A stretch of DNA of 34,448 bases from Acidobacteriales bacterium 13_2_20CM_55_8 (lineage in GTDB: Bacteria > Acidobacteriota > Terriglobia > Terriglobales > Acidobacteriaceae), in the NCBI GenBank assembly GCA_001914815.1, contig MNDG01000165.1:1-34448 (forward strand). The letters are read 5' to 3'. A program made the position numbers and the translations under genes. The notes under the pieces were generated by a model that was given only the letters and a program-made list of their open reading frames with translations, had not been told where the DNA came from and did not search any database. This document shows positions 25,083-33,655 of this stretch, piece after piece (position 1 is the stretch's first letter; every line of letters starts with the position of its first letter).

Positions 25083-26472
25083 GCGCTTCCTCGCGTATGA
25101 ATTCGATCCGACGCTTTGCATCTGCAACCGCGCGCTGCACTTGTCCCGGGGCCGTACCGCCCGGAACATCATGAAGAGCCAGCACCGACGTAAGGTCGAG
25201 GCAGGAATAGAAATCTTCATCGAACAAGGGGTTGAGCTGGCGCAGTTCCTGCACTGATAGATCCTGAAGCTCGCAACTTTTTTCGAGGCACAACTGAACG
25301 GCCTTTCCGACCTGCTCATGGGCGAGGCGAAAAGGAACTCCGCGTTGCACCAGGTAGGTGGCCGCAGCCCAGGCATTCATGAATCCCGACTGCGCAGCTT
25401 CCCGCATGCGATCGAGATTGAACTCCACTGCCTTCATCCAATTCGTAACCAGGGGAATCAGCGCAAGCACGGTTTCAGCGGCGTCAAATAGCGGCTCCTG
25501 GGTTTCTTGCAGGTCCTTGTTATATGCCAGCGGCAGGCCCTTCAGAGTAACGGCTAGCGCAGTTGCGGCACCGATAATGCGGGCAGCTTTACCGCGCGTA
25601 AGTTCCAGTAAATCTGGATTTTTCTTCTGAGGCATGGCGCTGCTGCCGGTGGAGTACGCTTCGGGCAAGCGCACAAAGTCAAACTCCTGCGAGGAAAACA
25701 GAATCATCTCCTCGGCCCAGCGGCTTAGGTGCAGTCCAACCATTGAAAGTGCATTCACGAATTCCAGAACAAAATCGCGGTCGCCGGTTGCATCGATGCT
25801 ATTGAGCGTCGGAGCATCGAAACCCAGGTCGATTGCCATAGCGCGACGATCCAGCGGCAGCGTGGTTCCCGCAACCGCGCCGGAGCCGAGCGGGCAGAAA
25901 TTCAGTCGCTTCCGGCAATCTACAAGCCTGTCGGCATCGCGGATAAACATCTCCACATAAGCCAGCAACCAGTGGGACATTAAAACCGGCTCAGCGCGCT
26001 GCAGATGGGTGTAGGCAGGCATGGCTGCGTTTCCGGCACGCTGGGCACCTTCGACTAGCGCATCGAGACACTCCGCCAACTCCGCTCGCAACTGATCGAT
26101 GCAGACTCGGACATATAACCGAAGATCGGTGGCAATTTGCTCGTTGCGGCTGCGGCCGCTGTGGAGTTTGTATCCCGTGTCGCCGATAAGATGGACAAGA
26201 TTCTTCTCTACGAAGTGATGAACATCTTCAGCTTCGGAGTCCTCAAGAAACGCTGGAGAGACGGCCGCCTGCTCGGCAATCCGCTCCAGTCCTTGCAGAA
26301 TTGAAATGAGCTCGCTCGAAGACAGGATGCCCGCATTCGCCAGCGCGCGAGCATGGGCGCTGCTCGCGGCCAACTCGTGAGTTAACAATCGCCGGTCGAA
26401 GTCAAAGGACCGCTGCCAGCGTTCAAAGTCAGAATCGGGCGGCTGGCGGAAGCGTCCGGACCACATCTTCAT
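25069..26472 (-). CDS. argH: Argininosuccinate lyase
   Basis: 467 residues, usual length. It splits argininosuccinate to arginine and fumarate, the last step. The fumarase/aspartase signature GSSAMPQKKNPDLLELTRGKA is intact, including the catalytic Ser loop. Also present are the N-terminal KMWSGRF, LHSGRSRNEQIATDLRLY, and TYLVQRGVPFRLAHEQVG. It begins ATGA, overlapping the argG stop by 4 nt, and its 3' end carries the start of the GNAT gene. Confidence 0.97.
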   Translation of the reverse strand: MKMWSGRFRQPPDSDFERWQRSFDFDRRLLTHELAASSAHARALANAGILSSSELISILQGLERIAEQAAVSPAFLEDSEAEDVHHFVEKNLVHLIGDTGYKLHSGRSRNEQIATDLRLYVRVCIDQLRAELAECLDALVEGAQRAGNAAMPAYTHLQRAEPVLMSHWLLAYVEMFIRDADRLVDCRKRLNFCPLGSGAVAGTTLPLDRRAMAIDLGFDAPTLNSIDATGDRDFVLEFVNALSMVGLHLSRWAEEMILFSSQEFDFVRLPEAYSTGSSAMPQKKNPDLLELTRGKAARIIGAATALAVTLKGLPLAYNKDLQETQEPLFDAAETVLALIPLVTNWMKAVEFNLDRMREAAQSGFMNAWAAATYLVQRGVPFRLAHEQVGKAVQLCLEKSCELQDLSVQELRQLNPLFDEDFYSCLDLTSVLALHDVPGGTAPGQVQRAVADAKRRIEFIREEAHAHA

Positions 26473-27674
26473 CTCGCAATCTCCATGCGCGCACGGGCAC
26501 GCGAGCGAGCCGGCAAGCCGAGGATACGAATGAATCCCTCGGCATCCTTCTGGTCGTAATTCTCGCCCATGGTGAATCCGGCCAGGTCGGTACGGTACAA
26601 CGAATACTCGGACTCGCGGCCCACGACTGCGACGTTTCCCTTATACAAAGAAAGCTGCACTGAGCCAGTGATATCTTTCTGCGTAATTTCCACAAAGGCA
26701 TCGAGTGCTTCCCGCAGTGGCGTAAACCACAGGCCGAAGTAAACCAGTTCGGCATACTTCAAACCGACGTGCTGCTTGAAGTGCGCGACCTCACGCTCCA
26801 GGCACAAGGCCTCCAGCTCACGATGAGCCGCGATCAGCAGAGTTCCTCCGGGAGTCTCGTAGCATCCGCGAGATTTAATTCCTACGAAGCGATTTTCCAC
26901 CAGATCCACACGCCCGATCGCATTGCGAGCGCCAATCTCGTTCAACAACTCAACGAGAGACACCGGATCGAGCTTCATGCCATTGACCGCGATTGGAATT
27001 CCTCTCTCAAAACCGATGGCCACCTGCTCAGCTTGATCAGGCGCTTCTTGCGGTGAACGAGTAATTTGCCACGTGCTATCTAACGGCGGATTCCCGGCGT
27101 CTTCCAGTTCCCCTCCCTCATGGCTGATGTGCCAAAGATTTCGGTCGCGACTGTGGATCTTCTCGCGGCTGGCGGCGACCGGAATTCCATGCTGCTCAGC
27201 GTAGTCGAGGCAATCTTCTCGTGACTTCAGAGTCCACTCACGCCAGGGCGCGATGACTTTGAGCTCGGGGGCAAGCGACTGATAGGCCAGCTCGAATCTG
27301 ACTTGGTCGTTGCCTTTGCCGGTGCATCCATGAGCAACGGCGGTCGCGCCTTCGCGGTTCGCAACTTCCACTTGGTGTTTGGCGATTACGGGACGGGCCA
27401 GCGATGTCCCCAACAAATACTTGTGTTCGTACACCGCGTCCGCTTGCAATGCACGAAACACGTATTCGGTCAGGAATTCTTCGCGGAGATCCTCCACCAC
27501 TACCTTGCTCGCGCCTGTGGCGTACGCTTTTTCAACCACAGCTTCAAGGTCATCTCCCTGGCCGACATCGCCTACCATAGCGATCACGTCATAGGAATAA
27601 TTTTCCCTCAGCCATGGAATGATGATGGAAGTATCTAAGCCTCCGGAATAAGCAAGGACGACTTTTTCAGGCAT
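26469..27674 (-). CDS. argG: Argininosuccinate synthase
   Basis: 401 residues, full length. It joins citrulline and aspartate using ATP. The PP-loop LAYSGGLDTSIIIPWL is at the N-terminus; further family blocks are AHGCTGKGNDQVRFE, REKIHSRDRNLWHISHEGGELED and GVKSRGCYETPGGT-like GIKSRGCYETPGGTLL. It starts at 27674 within the last codons of argF (8-nt overlap, ATGCCTGA), so it is likely translated by coupled reinitiation. Confidence 0.97.
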   Translation of the reverse strand: MPEKVVLAYSGGLDTSIIIPWLRENYSYDVIAMVGDVGQGDDLEAVVEKAYATGASKVVVEDLREEFLTEYVFRALQADAVYEHKYLLGTSLARPVIAKHQVEVANREGATAVAHGCTGKGNDQVRFELAYQSLAPELKVIAPWREWTLKSREDCLDYAEQHGIPVAASREKIHSRDRNLWHISHEGGELEDAGNPPLDSTWQITRSPQEAPDQAEQVAIGFERGIPIAVNGMKLDPVSLVELLNEIGARNAIGRVDLVENRFVGIKSRGCYETPGGTLLIAAHRELEALCLEREVAHFKQHVGLKYAELVYFGLWFTPLREALDAFVEITQKDITGSVQLSLYKGNVAVVGRESEYSLYRTDLAGFTMGENYDQKDAEGFIRILGLPARSRARARMEIAR

Positions 27675-28680
27675 GGGCGCTCCTAATCTGTAGACGGCTC
27701 ATCTCGCCGCCGAGCAGCAACATGAGAATCGCCTTCTGCACGTGCAAACGATTCTCTGCTTGCTCGAAAACAACCGACTGCTCGGAGTCGATGACCGCAT
27801 CGGTGATCTCCTGGCCGCGATGGGCGGGGAGACAGTGCATAAAAATAGCATGGGATGCCGCGGCCGAAACCAGATCTTCGTTTACTTGATAAGGCTGAAA
27901 GATTTTAGACCGCTCATCGGCCTCGTGTTCGCGACCCATACTTGCCCAAGTGTCGGTGTACACCGCGTCTGCCCCTGCTACCGCATCGTACGGGTCATGG
28001 CAAAGTTCGATTGTGGCGCCGGTCTGGCACGCGATAGCGCGCGCGTCGGCCACAATCTGGGCGTACGGCTCGTAACCAGAGGGAGCAGCGACGCGGATAT
28101 GTGAACCCAAGCTGGCACAAGTAAGCAGCAGCGAATGAGCGACGTTGTTTCCATCGCCGACATAGGCCAGGCAGATGTTTTTCAAATCACCAAATCGCTC
28201 TTGCAGGGTGAAGTAATCCGTCAATCCCTGACAGGGATGTTCGAGATCGCTAAGCGCGTTAATGACCGGAACGCAGGCGTGCTCCGCCATGCCTTCGATG
28301 GTTTGTTGGTCGAAGGTGCGCAACACAATCGCGTTGACCCAGCGCTCAAGATTATGCGCGATGTCGCTAAGCTTTTCTCGCGCATCGATTCGTTCGTGAG
28401 TCTGGTCCATGAAGAACGTCGTTCCGCCCAGGCTGGCCATGCCAGCCTCAAATGTCAGACGCGTGCGCAGAGACGGCTTCTCAAAAAACATGGCCATCTG
28501 TTTTCCGGCCAACGCACCACGAAATTCCGCCGGCAGGGATTTCATCAATCCAGCAAGGTGCAGAACAGCTTCCACCTCTGGTGGATTCAGATCGCGCGTA
28601 GAAACCAAGTCGCGAGACCAGAATCCTTTATTCTCTGGTAAAGCCACGATTTGTGAAGCATTGAATGCCTGACTGTTCAC
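27667..28680 (-). CDS. argF: Ornithine carbamoyltransferase
   Basis: 337 residues. It makes citrulline from ornithine and carbamoyl phosphate. Carbamoyl-phosphate loop FEKPSLRTRLTFE (the SLRTR variant of STRTR, common in OTCs), HPCQGLTDYFTL, and ornithine-side HCLPAHRGQEIT with the catalytic Cys. These favour ornithine over N-acetylornithine as substrate, consistent with ArgJ in the same operon. The start is GTG at 28680, overlapping the argD stop as GTGA. The first 20 residues are slightly longer than typical. Confidence 0.95.
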   Translation of the reverse strand: MNSQAFNASQIVALPENKGFWSRDLVSTRDLNPPEVEAVLHLAGLMKSLPAEFRGALAGKQMAMFFEKPSLRTRLTFEAGMASLGGTTFFMDQTHERIDAREKLSDIAHNLERWVNAIVLRTFDQQTIEGMAEHACVPVINALSDLEHPCQGLTDYFTLQERFGDLKNICLAYVGDGNNVAHSLLLTCASLGSHIRVAAPSGYEPYAQIVADARAIACQTGATIELCHDPYDAVAGADAVYTDTWASMGREHEADERSKIFQPYQVNEDLVSAAASHAIFMHCLPAHRGQEITDAVIDSEQSVVFEQAENRLHVQKAILMLLLGGEMSRLQIRSAHA

Positions 28681-29930
28681 CGCAGGCTCCTTTTTGTGGT
28701 TTTCGCGGCGCGCATCGGCGGTCGCTTCGTCGCGCTTGCGCTTAAGGCCGAATCGAGTGTTCTCACTACTTCATCGACGTGCTTTTTTTGAATGATGTAG
28801 GGCGGCAGGAACCGCAATACTGTTTCCTGTGTCCGATTGATCAGGATTCCCTTTTGCAGCAGCTGTTGAACCACGGCCTTAGCGGTCTCCGCGGAATCCA
28901 ATTCCATGCCGAGCATGAGTCCCAAGCCACGTATTTCGCGAATGAAAACGTGCTTAGTCCGCAAATCTTCCAATCGCGCGCGGAAGTAGTCGCCTACTTC
29001 CCGTATGTGGTCCAGCAATCCATCGAGAGTACGTAGAAATTCGATTGCGACGGCACACGCCAGCGGTCCCCCGCCGAAAGTCGTTCCGTGCATGCCAGGA
29101 TGCATTCCGCTAGCTACCCGGTTTGTGGTAAGCAGCGCCCCCAGCGGCAATCCCGCTGCCAGCGGCTTGGCTACGGTGAGAATGTCCGGTTGTATGCCGT
29201 AGTGCTGGTAGGCAAAGTAGCGTCCGGTGCGACCTAAGCCGCATTGAATTTCATCAAGGATGAGCAGCGCACCGGTGCGGTCCGCCAACGCGCGAGCGAC
29301 TTGGAGGAATTCGGGAGTGAGCGGACGAATTCCACCTTCCCCTTGAATCGTCTCCAGACAAATGGCACAGACGCTGCCGTCGAATTGCCGCTTGAGATCC
29401 TCAACGTCATTAAACGCAACAAAACCGACTCCCGGGACCAGCGGCGTAAAAGGATGACGGTATTTTTCCTGGCCGGTTGTCGCGAGAGAACCGAAGGTGC
29501 GGCCGTGAAATGAATTCTCGAGAGCAAGGAGCCGCCATTTCGCTTTGTGGCCATTGTGATTCTGTGTGCGCGCGTAGGCACGAGCCAACTTGAGCGCGCC
29601 TTCCCAGGCTTCGGTCCCACTGTTGCAGAAAAATGCGCGGTCCAGGCCCGAAATTCTTGTTAGTCGTTTGGCAAGTTCCGCCTGATATGCGTGAAAGAAA
29701 AGATTGGAGACGTGAATCAGCCGGCCTGCTTGCTTTCTTAAAGTGGAGCTGATTGCCGGGTGCGAGTGGCCCAATGCGTTCACACCGATTCCACTGAGAA
29801 AGTCGAGGTAGCGATTGCCGCGCGAATCCCACAAATACAATCCGCGGCCCTTCTCGAACAGTACCTTCTGGCGATCATAGGTCGGTAGCAGCCATTTTTC
29901 TTCGGAACGGATGACGGTAGCAAGGTTCAT
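28677..29930 (-). CDS. argD: Acetylornithine aminotransferase
   Basis: 417 residues from the ATG at 29930, which overlaps the argB stop as TGATG with GAGGTG 9 nt upstream; the track start at 29954 is further inside argB and less likely. It is a class-III PLP aminotransferase: CNSGTEAWEGALKLAR, SFHGRTFGSLATTGQ, LILDEIQCGLGRTG, and the PLP lysine in TVAKPLAAGLPLGAL near residue 249. It converts N-acetylglutamate semialdehyde to N-acetylornithine. The last 20 residues form an odd Lys/Arg-rich tail (KRPPMRAAKTTKRSLR) beyond the usual end. Confidence 0.95.
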   Translation of the reverse strand: MNLATVIRSEEKWLLPTYDRQKVLFEKGRGLYLWDSRGNRYLDFLSGIGVNALGHSHPAISSTLRKQAGRLIHVSNLFFHAYQAELAKRLTRISGLDRAFFCNSGTEAWEGALKLARAYARTQNHNGHKAKWRLLALENSFHGRTFGSLATTGQEKYRHPFTPLVPGVGFVAFNDVEDLKRQFDGSVCAICLETIQGEGGIRPLTPEFLQVARALADRTGALLILDEIQCGLGRTGRYFAYQHYGIQPDILTVAKPLAAGLPLGALLTTNRVASGMHPGMHGTTFGGGPLACAVAIEFLRTLDGLLDHIREVGDYFRARLEDLRTKHVFIREIRGLGLMLGMELDSAETAKAVVQQLLQKGILINRTQETVLRFLPPYIIQKKHVDEVVRTLDSALSASATKRPPMRAAKTTKRSLR

Positions 29931-30712
29931 CAAGCCGTCACCTCGGTTCCGCATTCCAGTTTGGTGAAGTAAAACTGCGGCAGAATCTCAGCCTGTGTTG
30001 CAGGCAGAATGCGCACTCGGCCTACGCCTTTCTTGAGCGCCTGGCTACAAGCTTCCAGTTTGGGTAACATTCCGCCGCCGACCACGGAAGCTTCGACCAG
30101 CGCAGCCGCTTCGAGAATGTTGAGCCAGGGAATCACGGCACCTTCGGCATTGGTTACGCCCGCTACATCGGTCAGGAAAATTAAGGCGTCGGCGTGGCAT
30201 GCTACAGCACACGCGGATGCCATCTGATCCGCATTGATGTTGTAGTACTCTCCATCCGAACCCAGCGCTACCGATGACATCACGGGGATACCACCCGCGC
30301 TCCAAATGGCTTCGATCCAGCGCGGCTCCGCCCAGGAAATCTCTCCGACAAATCCGAGGTCGTAACCCTCGGTCTGCTTCTTTCGCGCGCGAAATGCCAT
30401 GCCGTCTCCGCCGCACAATCCAACGGCCGGGTGTCCCGCCGCAACAATTCCCGCTACCAGACTCTTATTCACGATGCCCGCCAATACCATCAGCGCCACG
30501 TCACGGGTCTCGGCGTCGGTGATACGCAGCCCATTGACGAAGTCGCTTTCCTTACCCAGCAGCTTCAATGTGCGGGTGAGAGCGGTTCCTCCACCATGAA
30601 CTACTGCAATGCGGTGCCCGTCGCGAGCGAGTTCCACAACTGCGTGAGCGCACTTGTGGAGCGTGGATTTATCCTCGAGCGCAGCGCCGCCGATTTTGAT
30701 CACGATCTTCAC
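29930..30712 (-). CDS. argB: Acetylglutamate kinase
   Basis: 260 residues from the GTG at 30712, which overlaps the argC stop as GTGA and yields VKIVIKIGGAALED at the N-terminus as in relatives; the ORF-track start at 30736 is 8 codons earlier inside argC. Amino-acid kinase fold: IKIGGAAL with the phosphate-binding Lys, AVVHGGGTALTRTL, NINADQMASACA and LTDVAGV. It phosphorylates N-acetylglutamate. Arginine-sensitive ArgB enzymes usually carry an N-terminal helix before the first strand; this one does not, so feedback inhibition at ArgB may be weak (inference). Confidence 0.95.
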   Translation of the reverse strand: MKIVIKIGGAALEDKSTLHKCAHAVVELARDGHRIAVVHGGGTALTRTLKLLGKESDFVNGLRITDAETRDVALMVLAGIVNKSLVAGIVAAGHPAVGLCGGDGMAFRARKKQTEGYDLGFVGEISWAEPRWIEAIWSAGGIPVMSSVALGSDGEYYNINADQMASACAVACHADALIFLTDVAGVTNAEGAVIPWLNILEAAALVEASVVGGGMLPKLEACSQALKKGVGRVRILPATQAEILPQFYFTKLECGTEVTA

Positions 30713-31752
30713 TGCAGGCCTTCCTCTTCTTTCCACCCGTACATGAGGTTCATGTTTTGCACGGCCTGGCCTGCCGCGCCCTTCAGCAGGTTATCCACGC
30801 AAGACACCAGCACCAGGCGGCGTCCGTCTGCTGCCAGGCAGAAGCCGAGATCGCAGTAATTCGTATGCAGGGAAAACTGGATCTCCGGCAGTTGCGGTGT
30901 AGCGAAGACACGGACCCAGCGCTTGCCAGAATAAAAATCGCGAAAGCAGGACTCGACTTCGGCCGGTTTCATCTCGCGGACAAGATGCACGTAGAGGGTG
31001 GATAAAATTCCCCGCGGTATAGGAAGCAAATGGGGAGTGAAAATCAATTCAGACGTATTCAGCTGTAACTGTTCGAGAATTTCTCCGACGTGCCGGTGCC
31101 CGAATACAGAGTACGCAGAGAGATTATCGGCCACCGAAACAAAGTGTGTGCGTGCAATTGGTTCCTTGCCAGCGCCCGAAACTCCGGATTTCGAGTCAGA
31201 GATGATTCCTTTTTTTCGATCTACGATGCCCGCAGCCAGCAAAGGAGCCAACGCCAGGATGACGGAAGTCGCGTAACACCCGGGATTGGCCACTAATGCC
31301 GCATGCGGAATGCGATCACCATTCAGTTCAGGAAGGCCATAGACCGCTTTCTCGGTGAGTTCGGCTGCGGTCGCGGCATCTTCATCCTGGAAGCCATAGA
31401 TGGCGCGATGCTGAGCCTGTTTCAGCCGCCAGGCGCCGCTCAAGTCAATCACGCGAAGTCCTCGCGCAAGAGCCTCGGGCACCAGCGAGCGCGACGCTTC
31501 GTGCGGAGTGGCGAGAAACAAAAGTTTTGCGTCGTGTTGTTGCAGCGCTGTCCATGAGAAGGGTTGTAGCGCGGGGCATCCATTGCCGGCAAAAGACGGT
31601 GGCATCTGCGCAGAAGTTTCTCCGTTGGTCTCGCCCTCGCGCCGAAGCAGCAAAGGCGTCTCCAGCCGCGGATGATGCAGAAGGAGGCGCGCCAGTTCGC
31701 TGCCGGAATAGCCGGTGGCGCCTATCACAGCGGTCCTGAGTTTGGCCGGCAT
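30709..31752 (-). CDS. argC: N-acetyl-gamma-glutamyl-phosphate reductase
   Basis: 347 residues, full length. It reduces the acyl phosphate made by ArgB with NADPH. Rossmann start AVIGATGYSGSELARLL, catalytic Cys in VANPGCYATSVILAL near residue 156, SDSKSGVSGAGKEP, and FTPHLLPIPRGILST. The ATG shares one base with the argR stop (TGATG), so it is coupled to the repressor gene. Confidence 0.96.
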   Translation of the reverse strand: MPAKLRTAVIGATGYSGSELARLLLHHPRLETPLLLRREGETNGETSAQMPPSFAGNGCPALQPFSWTALQQHDAKLLFLATPHEASRSLVPEALARGLRVIDLSGAWRLKQAQHRAIYGFQDEDAATAAELTEKAVYGLPELNGDRIPHAALVANPGCYATSVILALAPLLAAGIVDRKKGIISDSKSGVSGAGKEPIARTHFVSVADNLSAYSVFGHRHVGEILEQLQLNTSELIFTPHLLPIPRGILSTLYVHLVREMKPAEVESCFRDFYSGKRWVRVFATPQLPEIQFSLHTNYCDLGFCLAADGRRLVLVSCVDNLLKGAAGQAVQNMNLMYGWKEEEGLQ

Positions 31753-32195
31753 CAGGCAAGCATCTCGTGGGTGCGTGATGCCAGGCGGCTGGCGGCTCGC
31801 TTATCCGGGCAAACGATCAGAATCGTGTCATCACCGGCGATGGTGCCTACCGCTTCCGGCCAGTCCTCGCCATCCAGAGCCGCGGCCACAGGCTGAGCGC
31901 TGCCAACCGTCGTCTTGATTACGAGCAGATTCTGCGCGGGCCGCACCTCGAGCACAAACTCGCGCACTAATCGCGAGACTGGCGGCAAGGCAGATTCTGA
32001 TGCGGTCTCTCCCTGTGGTTGAGCGTAACCTGTGGCAGTCTTCACTAAACCCAGATCACGGATGTCTCGAGACAAAGTTGCTTGTCCGACTTTGAGGCCG
32101 CGGCGGTTCAAGGCGCGCTGCAACTCTTCCTGGTTTGCGACTGGGCCACGCTCCAACAAATCAAGGATCACCTTCTGTCTCAAAGGCTTGCTCAT
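31752..32195 (-). CDS. argR: Arginine repressor ArgR
   Basis: 147 residues. N-terminal winged helix: RQKVILDLLERGPVANQEELQRAL, then VGQATLSRDIRDLGLVK with the SR recognition residues. C-terminal oligomerisation and arginine-binding domain: GTIAGDDTILIVC with the paired Asp that binds arginine. It is first in the operon it should control, and two ARG boxes lie directly upstream, giving autoregulation. No clear Shine-Dalgarno precedes the ATG because the first box abuts it, so translation initiation may be weak. Confidence 0.95.
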   Translation of the reverse strand: MSKPLRQKVILDLLERGPVANQEELQRALNRRGLKVGQATLSRDIRDLGLVKTATGYAQPQGETASESALPPVSRLVREFVLEVRPAQNLLVIKTTVGSAQPVAAALDGEDWPEAVGTIAGDDTILIVCPDKRAASRLASRTHEMLA

Positions 32196-32233
32196 AGTGA
32201 ATGTATATTCATCTGCATGAATAATTATTCATA
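32196..32233 (-). promoter_or_regulatory. Tandem ARG boxes upstream of argR
   Basis: Two 18-bp boxes spaced by 2 bp: one centred on TGAATGTATATTCA (32198-32211, near-palindrome) and one on TGAATAATTATTCA (32218-32231, perfect palindrome). Both match the ArgR/AhrC half-site TGAAT...ATTCA, and the 20-bp centre spacing puts them on one DNA face, as for ArgR hexamers. They lie just downstream of the proposed -10 and up to the argR start codon, so binding should block transcription of the whole operon. Confidence 0.88.
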
Positions 32234-32261
32234 TTGTTAAGCGGATTGAAGTTACTGTCAA
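32233..32261 (-). promoter_or_regulatory. Sigma-70 type promoter of the arg operon
   Basis: On the minus strand TTGACA (32256-32261, perfect -35) is followed after 17 nt by AACAAT (32233-32238, 4 of 6 to TATAAT). The start of transcription would fall inside the upstream ARG box, giving a leader of about 30 nt before argR. Confidence 0.6.
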
Positions 32262-32323
32262 GCAGAAAATGAATAGCTCTTGTGTGGCAAAGCTTCCGCG
32301 AAAGAAGTTGTTAGGCGATCAGG

Positions 32324-33655
32324 TCAGCTCATGATCGGCAAAGTAACGGCGGAAGCCAGGCAGTCGATGAGTTCCTTAAGGCGTTTCAGCGCGACCTCGA
32401 GAATTGAGACAGGGCAGGACTCCAGTATCATAACCAGCACTGATCCGGTGCTTCCGCTGTCTGATTTTTGTAGTACGGAACGTACGCAGACTCCGCTTTC
32501 GACGAGAACCCGGCCCACAGCATCTGAAATATTCGTACCTTCGCGCACGCTTAGCCGCAAGTAACGTGGGGACTCCAAGTCAAGGTTCAACGGATAAGAT
32601 TTCAGCTCTGGTGGATTGTGCGAACCTGTGAAAGACGGTCCACGAGATATTGATACCAGGTCCGAAACGATCGCGACCGAGGTAGGCCCGCCTCCCGCAC
32701 CGCAGCCAGCAAAAACCGTCTCACCGCCATGGACTCCGGCGGTGATCAGCACGTTTTGATTGTCTCTAGTCTGCGCAAGTGGCGACCCCAGTGGGACCAG
32801 GGTGGGCTGCACGGCCGCGTAGAGCTCGGTTCCCTTCAGTTCAGCAATCGCAACTTGACGAATGGTACACCCCAGCTTTCTGGCGTACTCAAAATCGACG
32901 GCTTCGACTCCCTCAATGGAACGGGAGTAAACATCTTGCGGATTCAGTTGAGCGCCGAGACCAACTCGCGCCAGGATTGCCAATTTGCAACTCGCGTCAA
33001 AACCTCCGAGATCATGGGAAGGATCTGCTTCGGTGTATCCCATTTCCTGTGCTCGCGCCAGCGCGTCCCTAAAACTCACAGCTTCGTTTTCCATCTTGCT
33101 CAGGATGTAATTGCAGGTGCCGTTGAGAACGCCAGTCAGGCGGAAAAGATGTTCGCCTGCCAATCCCTGCTCCAGGCCGCAAAGAACAGGGACGCCACCC
33201 GCCACCGACGCTCCGTATTCCAACCTTTGACCTGTCTTGCGTGCGAGCTCGAGCAATTCGTCTCCCTCAGTCGCGATCAGATGCTTGTTGGCGGTGACCA
33301 CGGATTTTCCCGCATGCAGTGCTCGCCGTACCCAATCGCCCGCGGGTCGTACGCCGCCAACCAGTTCGACAATGACGTCTACATCGCTGGCGAGTATCTC
33401 GTCGAAATTGTCAGTCCAACGGACTCGGCTCGGTATCCACGGAACCCGTTTCCGGTCCACATTCCGGTTGTAAATATGCGTGAGACGAAGCGGAAGAGCA
33501 GGACTGCAACAAAGCAATTCGGCCACCGCGCGCCCTACCGTGCCAAAGCCGAGAATCGCCACTTTCAAAATAGATGGAAGTGGCTCGAGCCGGGCACGAC
33601 TCTGAGGTCGCTTCGCAGGTTGATCGATAAGTGTGTCACGCAGACTTAAACCCAT
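32324..33655 (-). CDS. hom: Homoserine dehydrogenase
   Basis: 443 residues. It reduces aspartate semialdehyde to homoserine on the way to threonine, methionine and isoleucine. NAD(P) site VAILGFGTVGRAVAELL, then VVTANKHLIA, GASVAGGVPVL, GVLNGTCNYIL, and EADPSHDLGGFDASCKLAIL with the catalytic and substrate-binding acids and Lys. GCGAGGGPTSVAIVSDLV is the family's nucleotide-domain closing motif; an ACT domain follows from about 355 (YLRLSVREG). The ATG overlaps the lysC stop by 10 nt. The first 30 residues precede the usual N-terminus; a TTG before KVAILG would give the standard start. Confidence 0.95.
   Translation of the reverse strand: MGLSLRDTLIDQPAKRPQSRARLEPLPSILKVAILGFGTVGRAVAELLCCSPALPLRLTHIYNRNVDRKRVPWIPSRVRWTDNFDEILASDVDVIVELVGGVRPAGDWVRRALHAGKSVVTANKHLIATEGDELLELARKTGQRLEYGASVAGGVPVLCGLEQGLAGEHLFRLTGVLNGTCNYILSKMENEAVSFRDALARAQEMGYTEADPSHDLGGFDASCKLAILARVGLGAQLNPQDVYSRSIEGVEAVDFEYARKLGCTIRQVAIAELKGTELYAAVQPTLVPLGSPLAQTRDNQNVLITAGVHGGETVFAGCGAGGGPTSVAIVSDLVSISRGPSFTGSHNPPELKSYPLNLDLESPRYLRLSVREGTNISDAVGRVLVESGVCVRSVLQKSDSGSTGSVLVMILESCPVSILEVALKRLKELIDCLASAVTLPIMS

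Noticed and set aside
25083-25376. N-terminal 98 residues of the 268-aa GNAT ORF
   Set aside because: They are argH read in another frame; the GNAT homology begins at MRTREAIL (25082).
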